Shown one piece after another: positions 1-7,569 of a stretch of DNA of 19,985 bases (its first letter is position 1; each line of letters begins with the position of its first letter). The notes beneath the pieces were generated by a model that saw nothing but the letters and a program-made list of their open reading frames with translations, had not been told where the DNA came from and searched no databases. The position numbers and the translations under genes are program-made. The DNA is from an uncultured Clostridia bacterium (GTDB lineage: Bacteria > Bacillota > Clostridia > Christensenellales > Aristaeellaceae), in NCBI GenBank assembly GCA_904420265.1, contig CAJFUU010000302.1:1-19985 (forward strand). Direction: 5' to 3'.

Positions 1-526
1 CGGGCAGCGTCTTTTTGAAATTGGTAAAAGTCAAAACTACGGCGTTTTTCAAAAGCGCCTTGAGCGGCAGTTCCACCTTTGCCAGCATCGGGAAGAAGTA
101 AAAAGCGCTGGCAAACGCCAAAAGCAACAGACAGGCGGAAAAGCCAGCCAGGATCACGAAGAACATGCTCGTGCGCATCAGCCGGTAATAAAACACCGTG
201 CTGACGGAAAACGCCACCAACGCCAGGCCATAGATCAGCCCGCCCAGAAGGGATTTCACAAAATCGCGTTTGAATACCTTCCAGTAATCCGGCCAAAGGA
301 AGTGGTTCTTGTCGCTGGCCATCTTCGTGGTAATGCCGCACATGGCCGTCACTGCGGCCGGTATGGTCACGACAGGCACGCAGGTGAGCAAAAACAGCAG
401 GTTGAGCTTGATCAGTTCAAAAAACTCCCGCCAGAGCATCTCCATAAATCCGGCAAAGCCGCGCTTTTTGACGGCCTCGCGCGTCAAATCCGGCCGGTCT
501 TTCCGGGGCTCGTACCACCGTCTCAT
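1..526 (-). CDS. YesL/DUF624 family membrane protein (partial, C-terminus outside window)
   Basis: Reading leftward from an ATG at 526, the frame stays open to the window edge (175 codons seen). The product starts MRRWYEPRKD and carries the DUF624/YesL pattern: an N-terminal FMEMLWREFFELIKLN segment, a first membrane helix (about residues 42-62, with the sequence TCVPVVTIPAAVTAM), a cytoplasmic stretch with FLWPDYWKVFKRDF, then helices near residues 95-110 and 118-145. The family is known from Firmicutes sugar-utilisation operons, usually beside ABC importers; its biochemical role is not established. The ATG overlaps the TGA of the upstream ATPase gene (ATGA, 523-526), and the GGAGG upstream lies inside the ATPase's last codons, so translational coupling is likely. 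Family assignment is from recalled sequence pattern. Confidence 0.85.
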   Translation of the reverse strand, partial: MRRWYEPRKDRPDLTREAVKKRGFAGFMEMLWREFFELIKLNLLFLLTCVPVVTIPAAVTAMCGITTKMASDKNHFLWPDYWKVFKRDFVKSLLGGLIYGLALVAFSVSTVFYYRLMRTSMFFVILAGFSACLLLLAFASAFYFFPMLAKVELPLKALLKNAVVLTFTNFKKTLP

Positions 527-1641
527 GCTTTTCCTCCTTTGCGCGGCGGCAGGAGCAGGTTTTGTCCACCTTCCGCCGCAAACAAGTGCACCGTGCGGGG
601 ATCTACCTCCAGGCGGAGCGCGTCTCCCTCACAAATGGGCGTGTGGTTATTCAAAACCACCAAAAAGCGCTGGTTGCCGATATAGGCCTCCACATGCAGC
701 GTAGCGCCCATGGGCATAACCTGCCCCACCGCGGCCGTGTACGCGTCCTCCCGCTGGGAGGGCTGGAAGTCCTCCGGCCGCACGCCCACAATAACGCGCA
801 TGCCGGCGCTGAAGCCGGCGGCGTCCGCGTCGATCCGCTCCGCGGGCAGGGGGAATTCCCGGCCCAGCAGCCGTACCGACCAGTTCTGCCCATCCGTGCG
901 CAGAAGCGAGGCGAAAAAATTCATTTTCGGCGCGCCCACAAAGTCCGCAACATAGAGGGAATTGGGGTAGTCGTATATCTCCTGCGGCGAGCCGATCTGC
1001 ACGACGCGGCCCGTGTCCATAATCGCCAGCCGGTCGCCAAGCTGCATAGCCTCGGCCTGGTCATGGGTGACATAAAGGAAGGTCGTGCCCAGGCGCTTGT
1101 GCAGCGCCACGATCTGGTCGCGCAGTTCCAGGCGCATCTTCACATCCAGGTTCGAGAGCGGCTCGTCCAGCAGGAATACCACCGGCTCGCGCACCATGGC
1201 CCGCCCCAGCGCCACGCGCTGGCGTTGACCGCCGGAAAGCACGCGCGGACGGCGGTTGAGCACATGCTCGATGCCGAGAATTTTCGCCGCTTCCTCCACC
1301 CTTCTTTGAATTTCTTCCGGCTTGAGTTTCATGCTCTTGAGCGGGAAGGCCATGTTTTTATAGACGTTCAAATGCGGATAAAGCGCGAAACTCTGGAACA
1401 CCATGGCGACATTGCGCTTGAGCGGTTCCAACTCGTTGACCACCTGCCCGTCAAAAAGCACCTCGCCGGCGGTAGGCTTTTCCAGGCCCGCCACCAAGCG
1501 CAAAAGCGTGCTCTTGCCGCAGCCGGACGGCCCCAGAAGCACCATGAATTCATGGTCGCGCACGGTAAGGTCAACATCCGTAAGCGCCTTTGTACCGTTG
1601 GGGTAGGTCATACTCGCGCCCTTGAGCGTAATTTCTGCCAT
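523..1641 (-). CDS. ABC sugar transporter ATP-binding protein (MsmK/UgpC type)
   Basis: This is a 372-residue ATPase that would power import through the two permeases encoded just upstream. Walker A GPSGCGKST lies at residues 37-45, the Q-loop glutamine near 83, the signature LSGGQ at 135-139, Walker B VVFLLDEP at 154-161 and the switch histidine in THDQ near 193. The C-terminal ~130 residues look like the TOBE/MOP-type regulatory region of the MalK/MsmK/UgpC family, and the length is normal for it. I prefer the ATG at 1641: a GTG six bases upstream is possible, but it falls within the AGGAGAGG ribosome binding site. Many Gram-positive bacteria share one unlinked MsmK among several sugar transporters, so a dedicated ATPase inside the operon is noteworthy. 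The exact substrate cannot be told from this subunit. Confidence 0.95.
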   Translation of the reverse strand: MAEITLKGASMTYPNGTKALTDVDLTVRDHEFMVLLGPSGCGKSTLLRLVAGLEKPTAGEVLFDGQVVNELEPLKRNVAMVFQSFALYPHLNVYKNMAFPLKSMKLKPEEIQRRVEEAAKILGIEHVLNRRPRVLSGGQRQRVALGRAMVREPVVFLLDEPLSNLDVKMRLELRDQIVALHKRLGTTFLYVTHDQAEAMQLGDRLAIMDTGRVVQIGSPQEIYDYPNSLYVADFVGAPKMNFFASLLRTDGQNWSVRLLGREFPLPAERIDADAAGFSAGMRVIVGVRPEDFQPSQREDAYTAAVGQVMPMGATLHVEAYIGNQRFLVVLNNHTPICEGDALRLEVDPRTVHLFAAEGGQNLLLPPRKGGKA

Positions 1642-1735
1642 AATCACCTCTCCTATGCAAAATGGAGCGACCGCAAAAAGGGCCGCTCCATATAGCCATT
1701 TTTGGTCGTTTCGGGAATGCGCGGGGCCTCTTTGC

Positions 1736-2602
1736 TCAACCCTTCACAGCGCCCTGGGTGATACCTTCGACGAACATCTTGTTCATGCACAGGAACAAAA
1801 TCAGCATCGGCAGCATCGCCAACATTGTGCCGGCCATCATCAGGTTGTACTGGCTGGCGCCCGCGCCGCCGGAAGACTGCAGGCGAACGACGGCCACAAC
1901 CAAGGTGGTAGCGCTCTGATCGCCCGCCAGCATCAGGTTGGGCAACAGGTAGTTGTTCCACGAATGCTGGAAAGACATCAGCGCGATGGTCGCGAGGATC
2001 GGTCGAGAAAGGGGCAGGATAATGCGCCACCAGGTGCCGAAGAAGCTGCAACCGTCGATCTTGGCCGCGTCGTCCAGGTCTCTGGTGATGGTCTTCATGT
2101 AGCCCATGGTCAAAAACAGGTTACTGGCGCCGGCCGTGGCAAACTGCACGATGGCGAGGCCGACCTGATTGTTCATCTTCAGCGAAGTGGTAATCTGCAA
2201 AAGCGGGAAGATGGTGATGGTGCCCGCGCCGATGAACATTGTGCACATAAACAGCCAGTAGAGGAACTTCCGTCCTGGAAAGTGGCCGCGCTGGAAACAG
2301 TAGGCCGACATGGACGTGAATACCACCACCAACACCACTGTCAGCAGGGAGACTTTCAGCGAGTTGAACGTATAGTCGGCATAGGTGGTCCTCGAGTCCA
2401 GCGACGTGCCGCTCATGCCCCAAACCGTTTTGTAGTTATCCAGCGTCGGCTCGGCGGGGATGAGGTTGATGCCGCCGGCGGTAATTTCATAGTTCGTCTT
2501 AAAAGAGGCCGAAACCGTATAAAGCAGCGGGATCAGCGTGATAAATACCATAATAATCAGGAATGCATACAGGGCGATTTTGGCGCCCAGGCTGATGCGC
2601 AT
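1736..2602 (-). CDS. Carbohydrate ABC transporter permease (MalG/AraQ-like)
   Basis: This is a 288-residue inner-membrane permease of the MalG-type group, second partner of the heterodimeric sugar importer. It has a first helix at about residues 8-30, further helices at about 80-102, 112-134, 140-167, 200-220 and 255-275, and the cytoplasmic coupling (EAA) loop near 178-200 (DDAAKIDGCSFFGTWWRIILP), which docks on the ATPase. The start is the ATG at 2602 behind GAGGTGACA; the reading frame is open further upstream, but that extension lies within the preceding permease gene in another frame. The gene follows the first permease by 23 bases and precedes the ATPase by about 95, so one transcript is likely. 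The C-terminus (MNKMFVEGITQGAVKG) is typical for this family. Confidence 0.95.
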   Translation of the reverse strand: MRISLGAKIALYAFLIIMVFITLIPLLYTVSASFKTNYEITAGGINLIPAEPTLDNYKTVWGMSGTSLDSRTTYADYTFNSLKVSLLTVVLVVVFTSMSAYCFQRGHFPGRKFLYWLFMCTMFIGAGTITIFPLLQITTSLKMNNQVGLAIVQFATAGASNLFLTMGYMKTITRDLDDAAKIDGCSFFGTWWRIILPLSRPILATIALMSFQHSWNNYLLPNLMLAGDQSATTLVVAVVRLQSSGGAGASQYNLMMAGTMLAMLPMLILFLCMNKMFVEGITQGAVKG

Positions 2603-2625
2603 TGTCACCTCGGTTTCCCCCTTTC

Positions 2626-3531
2626 TCAATAAATATCGCTGCTCTTCTTGGTCACTTTCAGGTAGATCAGCGTAACGATGGTAAGGATTATCGCGGTGAC
2701 AATCGTGAGCGCCGCGCCGTAGCCATAGTCCATCGCCGCGCCGCCTCCCTCGCCGAAGAAGCGCTTGTAGATGTAGGTCATCATCACTTCCGACTTGCCG
2801 CTGGGCTTGCCGTTGGTCAAGGTGAGCACAAGGTCGGTCACCTTCAGGGAACCGAGAATGGCGTTCATCAAAACCATCTGCATCACCGGGCCCAGCAGCG
2901 GAATGGTAATGCCGACAAACTGGCGCTTGTGGCTGGCGCCGTCGATGGAGGCCGCCTCGTAAATTTCCGGCGATATGCTCTGCATGCCCGTCATAAAGAA
3001 GAGCATGTTGATGCCGAAGTTCTGCCAGACAGAGGCGATCATCAGCAAAATCATCGCCGTAGTGCCGCTGGCGAACCACTTTACGCCCGTTCCGCCCAGC
3101 GCCTCAATCACCGCGTTGACAACGCCCTGGTTATGGTTGAACAGGTAGGTAAAAATAACGCCGATAACCGCCACGGAAAACATGGAGGGCATAAAAAACA
3201 CCGAACGGAAAAAGTTTCTGCCACGCAGTTTACGGGTAAGGATATAGGCCAGGGCCAGCGCCAGGGGAATTTCCACCAGCAGCTTTCCAAACGCAAAAAT
3301 GAACGTATTCCCCACCGCCAGCCAGAATTTATCGGAACGGGCAAACACGCGGACAAAGTTGTCCAGCCCCACAAAACGCACAGCGCCATACCCTTTATAA
3401 CTGAACAGGCACCAGCGCATAATCCAGATCAGCGGGATGACCACAAAGACAATCAGGCCGATTACCGTTCCCGCAATCATCAGGTAACTTTGTATCGTTG
3501 CCTTTTTTCCAAGCTTTTCGACTTTTTGCAT
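2626..3531 (-). CDS. Carbohydrate ABC transporter permease (MalF/UgpA-like)
   Basis: This 301-residue permease is the first gene of the minus-strand operon. Helices are visible at about residues 14-38, 70-98, 110-130, 158-182, 212-232 and 270-292. The EAA coupling loop is at 191-215, with YEAASIDGASHKRQFVGITI followed by PLLGP. Such permeases pair with a MalG-type partner, here the next gene, to form the channel for an oligosaccharide or derivative delivered by an extracellular binding protein. The ATG at 3531 sits eight bases after a GGGAGG site. Transcription probably starts from the promoter at 3620-3648. No binding-protein gene is present in this operon; the nearest one (5895-7244) is on the opposite strand beyond the ceramidase-like gene. 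Confidence 0.95.
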   Translation of the reverse strand: MQKVEKLGKKATIQSYLMIAGTVIGLIVFVVIPLIWIMRWCLFSYKGYGAVRFVGLDNFVRVFARSDKFWLAVGNTFIFAFGKLLVEIPLALALAYILTRKLRGRNFFRSVFFMPSMFSVAVIGVIFTYLFNHNQGVVNAVIEALGGTGVKWFASGTTAMILLMIASVWQNFGINMLFFMTGMQSISPEIYEAASIDGASHKRQFVGITIPLLGPVMQMVLMNAILGSLKVTDLVLTLTNGKPSGKSEVMMTYIYKRFFGEGGGAAMDYGYGAALTIVTAIILTIVTLIYLKVTKKSSDIY

Positions 3532-3619
3532 AGAAAAACCTCCCGTTCCAAAATTTCAAAAGATTTGCTGGCGTGAATTTGCGTTGTATGCGTGTTAAAC
3601 AATTTGTGGACTTGATGCA

Positions 3620-3648
3620 ATTATACCTGACCAAACGTGGGATTGCAA
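3620..3648 (-). promoter_or_regulatory. Predicted sigma-A promoter of the ABC permease operon
   Basis: Read on the minus strand there is TTGCAA (3648-3643), a 17-base spacer and a perfect TATAAT (3625-3620), about 90 bases before the permease start. The spacer carries CGTTTGG, one arm of the inverted repeat described at 3630-3660. Confidence 0.65.
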
Positions 3649-3660
3649 GTTTCGTTTGGT
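3630..3660. promoter_or_regulatory. Candidate operator: inverted repeat around the permease promoter -35
   Basis: ACCAAACG (3630-3637) and CGTTTGGT (3653-3660) are exact 8-base inverted repeats separated by 15 bases. They lie on either side of the predicted -35 box, so a bound dimer would block RNA polymerase. The CAAACG/CGTTTG core resembles half-sites seen in other promoters of this locus. Assignment to the local LacI-type regulator is inference. Confidence 0.45.
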
Positions 3661-3775
3661 ATGTTGTTGAAAATTCGGCGTATCTTATAATATTTATTCT
3701 TTTTATTACAGCTTTGTGCGAAATATTCGCCAATTTGCATAACTTTATTCTTCAATAATCTACCAGACAACTCCC

Positions 3776-3799
3776 TTTTGCCGCCAGGATTTGGCAAAA
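3776..3799. promoter_or_regulatory. Inverted repeat TTTTGCC-N10-GGCAAAA upstream of the ceramidase-like gene
   Basis: TTTTGCC (3776-3782) and GGCAAAA (3793-3799) form an exact 7-base inverted repeat about 50 bases before the -35 box of the plus-strand promoter. A third TTTTGCC copy lies in the spacer of that promoter at 3853-3859. This could be an activator or repressor site; the binding protein is unknown. Confidence 0.3.
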
Positions 3800-3845
3800 T
3801 TGCGCCGCGAACGCCGTTTTCAAAACCGGAAAAGAATTTGTTTTC

Positions 3846-3873
3846 TTGACAATTTTGCCTTTTTCGTTATAAT
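3846..3873 (+). promoter_or_regulatory. Consensus sigma-A promoter of the ceramidase-like gene
   Basis: TTGACA (3846-3851), a 16-base spacer and TATAAT (3868-3873) match both consensus hexamers perfectly. The predicted transcript would start near 3880, giving a leader of about 85 bases before the ATG at 3968. The remaining AT-rich bases between 3660 and 3776 contain no gene that I can support. Confidence 0.75.
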
Positions 3874-3967
3874 TGGTGCTGTGAAGCAGTTTCGGAATTT
3901 TTGCGTGGTTTAGGCGCTATTTTTGCGCTGTGTAAAGATGTCATATAGATTGAATGGAGGGTAAAAC

Positions 3968-5485
3968 ATGGGCAACTTCCGAATCGGGTGGTCTGAAGTC
4001 AACATTACGCCGGAAAAGAAAATCTCCCTTGTCGGCCAGTTTGCGGAGCGCATTTCCGAATATGTGGAAAAGCCGCTGACCGCCACGGCAATGGCCGTAA
4101 GCACGGACACCGAGCAGCTTGTCATGTGTAGTTGCGATTTGGTTTCCGTATCCCACACGCTGCTGGAAACCGTGCGCGAAAAACTGCAAAACAACGGCGC
4201 TGGACTGGACCCGATGAAGGTCGTGCTTTCGGCGATCCACACCCACACCGGCCCTGGCTATGCGGGGCGCGGCAATTCCTCCGCCAAGCAGCCGGCCGGC
4301 GCGTCCACTTCCTTCCGGGCGCTGCTGGAAAGCGAGCTGCCGCCGGACAAGAAATATGTGGAAAGCGCAAACGTATCGCAAAACCCCGATATTGCCACCG
4401 ATGACGAACTGCTGGTTTTCCTTTCGGATCGCATTGCGCAGTGCGTGCTGGACGCATGGAACAAGCGCGCGCCGGGCGGCTTCAGCAACGCCTTTGGCCG
4501 CGCGGTTGTGGGCATGTGCCGCCGCGCCTGCTATTCCGATGGCACCGCGCAGATGTGGGGCGACACGGATACCGCCGTGTTCACTCACCTGGAGGGCGGA
4601 AACGATTCCGGCATCGAGCTTCTTTACGTATTTGACGACAAGCGCAACCTGACCGGCATCGTGGCCAACCTGGCCTGCCCGGCCCAGTGCGTGCAGCACC
4701 GCCTGTTCGTATCTCCCGACTTCTGGGGCGAGGCGAAAATGTTGGTGCGCAAGCACTTTGGCGAACATATCTTCCTTTTGACGCAGTGCAGCGCCGCCGG
4801 CGACCAGTGCCCGGTGGATCTGGTGCGCTGGGTAGAACCGGAAAGCGACGTCAACGACCCCAACCTCAAGCGCAACAACCCGCCCCGCCGCAAGGCCGAC
4901 CCCTCCATGTTCGACCTGGCCGGCATGCGCAAGGCGGGCAAGCGCATTGCCGACGAAATCATCAACGTCTACGACGAAGGCCTGGACGAGCCGCAAACCG
5001 ACCCGGTTCTGATTCACCAGGTACACTCCATGCAACTCCCGCTGCGCCGCGCCACGCTGACGGAAATCAACCAGGCCCGCCGCGCCGTGCGCGAATACCT
5101 GCGCGACAAGGACGGCGATGTGGACTTCAACGACGCCGCAAAATTGCAGGTGCATCTGGGCATACTGCGCCGCGCCGAGTTGCAGGAAGTGCTGGACATC
5201 GTCGATACCGAAGTGCACATCATCCGTCTGGGCACCGTGGCCATCGCCACCAACCCGTTTGAGTTGTTCCTGGATTACGGCAACCAGATCAAGGCCCGCA
5301 GTTTGGCCGAGCAGACCTTCCTGGTGCAGCTTGCCAACGGTTCGGACGGCTATTTGCCCACCGAAAAGGCAGAAAAAGGCGGCCATTACAGCGCCTTCCT
5401 CTCCAGCGGCCTGATCGGCCATGTCGGCGGCGACCAGCTTGTGCGCGAAACGCTGAAGAACATCAACGAAATTTTCCGCGATTAG
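3968..5485 (+). CDS. Neutral/alkaline non-lysosomal ceramidase family hydrolase, copy 1
   Basis: This 505-residue protein has the N-terminal domain of the neutral ceramidase family, zinc amidases that hydrolyse N-acyl sphingosine; many bacterial members have unknown substrates. It begins FRIGWSEVNITPEKK. The metal-binding HTHTGPG motif is at residues 91-97, CPAQ at 237-240, SPDFWGEA at 249-256, AAGDQCP at 276-282, NPFELFLDYG at 429-438 and GYLPT at 461-465. E432 and Y462 are plausible counterparts of the zinc-binding Glu and Tyr of Pseudomonas ceramidase. At the position of the family's nucleophilic Ser (GDVSP or GDQSP) this protein has Cys281. There is no signal peptide, so it is probably cytoplasmic. 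The start follows TGGAGGG. It is the first gene right of the divergent promoter region, and a paralog lies at 12941-14398. True ceramide hydrolysis is uncertain. Confidence 0.85.
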   Translation: MGNFRIGWSEVNITPEKKISLVGQFAERISEYVEKPLTATAMAVSTDTEQLVMCSCDLVSVSHTLLETVREKLQNNGAGLDPMKVVLSAIHTHTGPGYAGRGNSSAKQPAGASTSFRALLESELPPDKKYVESANVSQNPDIATDDELLVFLSDRIAQCVLDAWNKRAPGGFSNAFGRAVVGMCRRACYSDGTAQMWGDTDTAVFTHLEGGNDSGIELLYVFDDKRNLTGIVANLACPAQCVQHRLFVSPDFWGEAKMLVRKHFGEHIFLLTQCSAAGDQCPVDLVRWVEPESDVNDPNLKRNNPPRRKADPSMFDLAGMRKAGKRIADEIINVYDEGLDEPQTDPVLIHQVHSMQLPLRRATLTEINQARRAVREYLRDKDGDVDFNDAAKLQVHLGILRRAELQEVLDIVDTEVHIIRLGTVAIATNPFELFLDYGNQIKARSLAEQTFLVQLANGSDGYLPTEKAEKGGHYSAFLSSGLIGHVGGDQLVRETLKNINEIFRD

Positions 5486-5498
5486 CGGGCAGCGCTTT

Positions 5499-5546
5499 CC
5501 GAAGCGTTTGCGAAAAAGCAATCCTGTTTCTCCGCAAACGCTTCGG
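5499..5546 (+). terminator. Long perfect hairpin after the ceramidase-like gene
   Basis: CCGAAGCGTTTGCG (5499-5512) pairs perfectly with CGCAAACGCTTCGG (5533-5546) across a 20-base loop, 14 bases after the stop codon. No run of T follows, so it may act as a weak terminator or as a 3'-end stabiliser. The rest of the gap to 5804 is AT-rich with no supported gene. Confidence 0.5.
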
Positions 5547-5804
5547 CTTTGCAGCGGCCCCGCGCACGGAGCGCATTGCGCCGATGCAAATGCGCGTTTT
5601 TTCGTGAAATAGTTCCGTAAAGTTTTCGTATATTCGCTGCTTTTGTATATTTTTGTGTTTATGTCATGTAAATTTGTGGATGTCTCTACGCCGAGTAAAT
5701 TGGCAAATATTGCATATATCATGCATTATATTTTATTCATTGCGCCGATATGTGCATGTAATCGGAGAATTATTTGTATAAAAAGACTATTTTTCGTTTA
5801 ATTG

Positions 5805-5833
5805 TTGACATGCAGCGAAAATACTGCTAAACT
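5805..5833 (+). promoter_or_regulatory. Predicted promoter of the solute-binding protein gene
   Basis: TTGACA (5805-5810), 17 bases, then TAAACT (5828-5833), about 60 bases before the start codon. TTTTCG (5791-5796) and CGAAAA (5816-5821) flank the -35 box as an inverted repeat, a possible operator. The left arm continues into CGTTTA, close to the CGTTTG element of nearby promoters. Confidence 0.6.
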
Positions 5834-5894
5834 TTAATTGCGTTTAGTGCTCTTGCTTTGCGTACCCAACCCGGAGACAAAAAGGAGGTAAACT

Positions 5895-7244
5895 ATGAAG
5901 AAGTTCCTGGCTCTGTTGCTTACCCTCGTGTTGTGCCTGGGCCTCTCGGCTGGATTCGCATCTGCCGAAGAGGATGTCGAAGTCGTGCAGTACTACTGCT
6001 CGGTCGGCGCCTACCTAATCAAGCTGCAGGAAGAGATTGACAAGTGGAACGAAACCACCGGCGCTGAAGAGGGCGTCTACATTGAACTGATTTCCAACAT
6101 CAACACCTACGGAACCGACCTTGAGGCCCTGATGCAGGCCGGCACGTTCTTTGACCTGATAGACGTGCAGACCAACCGCCAGACCTGGATTGAGCGCGGC
6201 TGGGTCAAGGACCTGGAGACCATTGAAAACGAAGAGCTCCAGGCGCTGATTGAAAGCTACGAGCCCTACATCCAGAACGGCATCAACATCCAGGGCGGCA
6301 TGCTCTTTGCCCTGCCGCTGGAAGTGGTGCCCATCAAGATGGCCGTGAACCTCGACCTGTTTGAGAAAAACAACCTCGAGCTGCCCGAAACCTGGGACGA
6401 CGTTGTCGAGTGCGCCCGCATCATCACCGAGAACGGCAACGGCGAAGAGTTCGGTTACGGCTGGTCCACCTGGTCTGCCATGTTCCGCCGTCTGACCTTC
6501 AAGGCCACGATGAACTCCACCGGCCGCGGATGGTGGGATCCCAACACCGAAACTTATGATTTCAGCATTTACGAGACTCCGGTGAAGGCCATTGCCGAAA
6601 TGTATCAGAACGGTTGGATGCTTGGCGCCGACGACCTGGGCATCGACGAAATCCGCGCCCAGTTCGCCGCCGGCCGCGTCGGCATGTTCCCGGCTCCGTC
6701 CTACGACTACGCCGTGTACACCTCTCAGTTCCCGGCGGAGTGCAACTGGACCGTCATCGACATGCCCACCTTTGAAGAAGGCGAAGCTCCCTACAAGGGC
6801 GTGTACCTCGACCGCGTGAACCTCTCCATCTGCGCGCCGGCTTACGACAATTCCTCCGATGCGCACAAGGAAGCCATTGAAAAGGCCTTCATCTTCCTCA
6901 ACAGCGATGAGCTCAACGCCTCCATCTACGCCATGGGCGGCATGATCCCCTACAAGATGGAGATCATTGAAAACACCGAGGTGGACGAAAGCCTTGGCGA
7001 GCAGTGGACGCTGTTCTCCGACCTCACCAACTATGCCAGCGTAATGCTCTTCCCGGACAATCTGTTGCCGCTGGAAGGCGACACGTCCGAGACCGTCATG
7101 GACAGCATCATGCGCGGCGACCTTGAGTGGGAAGACTCCGTTGCGGACCTCAACGAGCGCTACAACGCAGCCTATCAGCAGCTTAAGGAAGAGGGCGACA
7201 TCGACCTGTCGATTTACGCCTACGAATACGACATTTCCCGCTAA
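5895..7244 (+). CDS. Extracellular solute-binding protein of a sugar-type ABC transporter
   Basis: This 449-residue exported protein would capture the substrate for the ABC importer encoded on the opposite strand at 523-3531. It opens with a clear signal peptide (MKKFLALLLTLVLCLG) ending in ASA, with predicted cleavage after Ala24. The single Cys14 is not in a proper lipobox (LVLC), so it does not look like a lipoprotein. The mature part resembles family 1 extracellular solute-binding proteins: ALMQAGTFFDLIDVQ near 76-90, LPLEVVPIKMAVNLDLFEKNNLELPETWDDV near 135-167, and an FAAGRVGMF loop. The ATG follows a perfect AAAGGAGG. It has its own promoter and a strong downstream hairpin, consistent with high expression. 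The ligand cannot be named from sequence alone. Confidence 0.92.
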   Translation: MKKFLALLLTLVLCLGLSAGFASAEEDVEVVQYYCSVGAYLIKLQEEIDKWNETTGAEEGVYIELISNINTYGTDLEALMQAGTFFDLIDVQTNRQTWIERGWVKDLETIENEELQALIESYEPYIQNGINIQGGMLFALPLEVVPIKMAVNLDLFEKNNLELPETWDDVVECARIITENGNGEEFGYGWSTWSAMFRRLTFKATMNSTGRGWWDPNTETYDFSIYETPVKAIAEMYQNGWMLGADDLGIDEIRAQFAAGRVGMFPAPSYDYAVYTSQFPAECNWTVIDMPTFEEGEAPYKGVYLDRVNLSICAPAYDNSSDAHKEAIEKAFIFLNSDELNASIYAMGGMIPYKMEIIENTEVDESLGEQWTLFSDLTNYASVMLFPDNLLPLEGDTSETVMDSIMRGDLEWEDSVADLNERYNAAYQQLKEEGDIDLSIYAYEYDISR

Positions 7245-7254
7245 CGCCTGCAAT

Positions 7255-7289
7255 GCGGATGGAGGCCGCCCCGCGCGGCTTCCATCCGC
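7255..7289 (+). terminator. Strong hairpin after the solute-binding protein gene
   Basis: A 15-pair stem (7255-7269 with 7275-7289, one G-U pair) closes a 5-base loop ten bases after the stop. It is GC-rich but lacks a T run. Such hairpins often protect highly expressed binding-protein mRNA. The remainder of the 325-base gap holds only the next promoter. Confidence 0.55.
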
Positions 7290-7510
7290 CCTGGCGGCAA
7301 CGGCTGAAAGCGCGGCCGCGCTCCGGGCTCGTTGGCCCGGGCGGCCAGAATGATGCCCCACGGCAAAGGAGGTCCCCCCGTCTGCGGTTGTGAAAAGTTT
7401 TGCGGACGCGGCGCGATGGGCAGGACGGTCAATTTCGAACGTCCCTTCCCCTGCCGAAAGCGTCCATCGCGCGGCATGGAACGCAGCGTACCGTAAACTT
7501 TTCCGGAATA

Positions 7511-7539
7511 TTGCAAGCATTTTTCGTTTGTGATATAGT
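7511..7539 (+). promoter_or_regulatory. Predicted promoter of the LacI-family regulator gene, with overlapping repeat
   Basis: TTGCAA (7511-7516), 17 bases, TATAGT (7534-7539), about 30 bases before the ATG. CGTTT (7525-7529) and AAACG (7542-7546) bracket the -10 box as an inverted repeat, within TTTTTCGTTTG and AAACGTAGAAAAA. This is a plausible autoregulatory site. The same -35 hexamer and a CGTTTG in the spacer occur in the permease promoter. Confidence 0.6.
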
Positions 7540-7569
7540 ATAAACGTAGAAAAAACGAGGGGTGAGGAC

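Noticed and set aside
3667..3691. A second plus-strand promoter with TTGAAA and TATAAT
   Set aside because: The spacer is only 13 bases, too short for sigma-A promoters; the perfect promoter at 3846-3873 is a better candidate.
3573..3758. 61-residue open frame in the divergent promoter region
   Set aside because: It has no ribosome binding site and overlaps the predicted promoter and operator; its hydrophobic tail reflects the AT-rich DNA.
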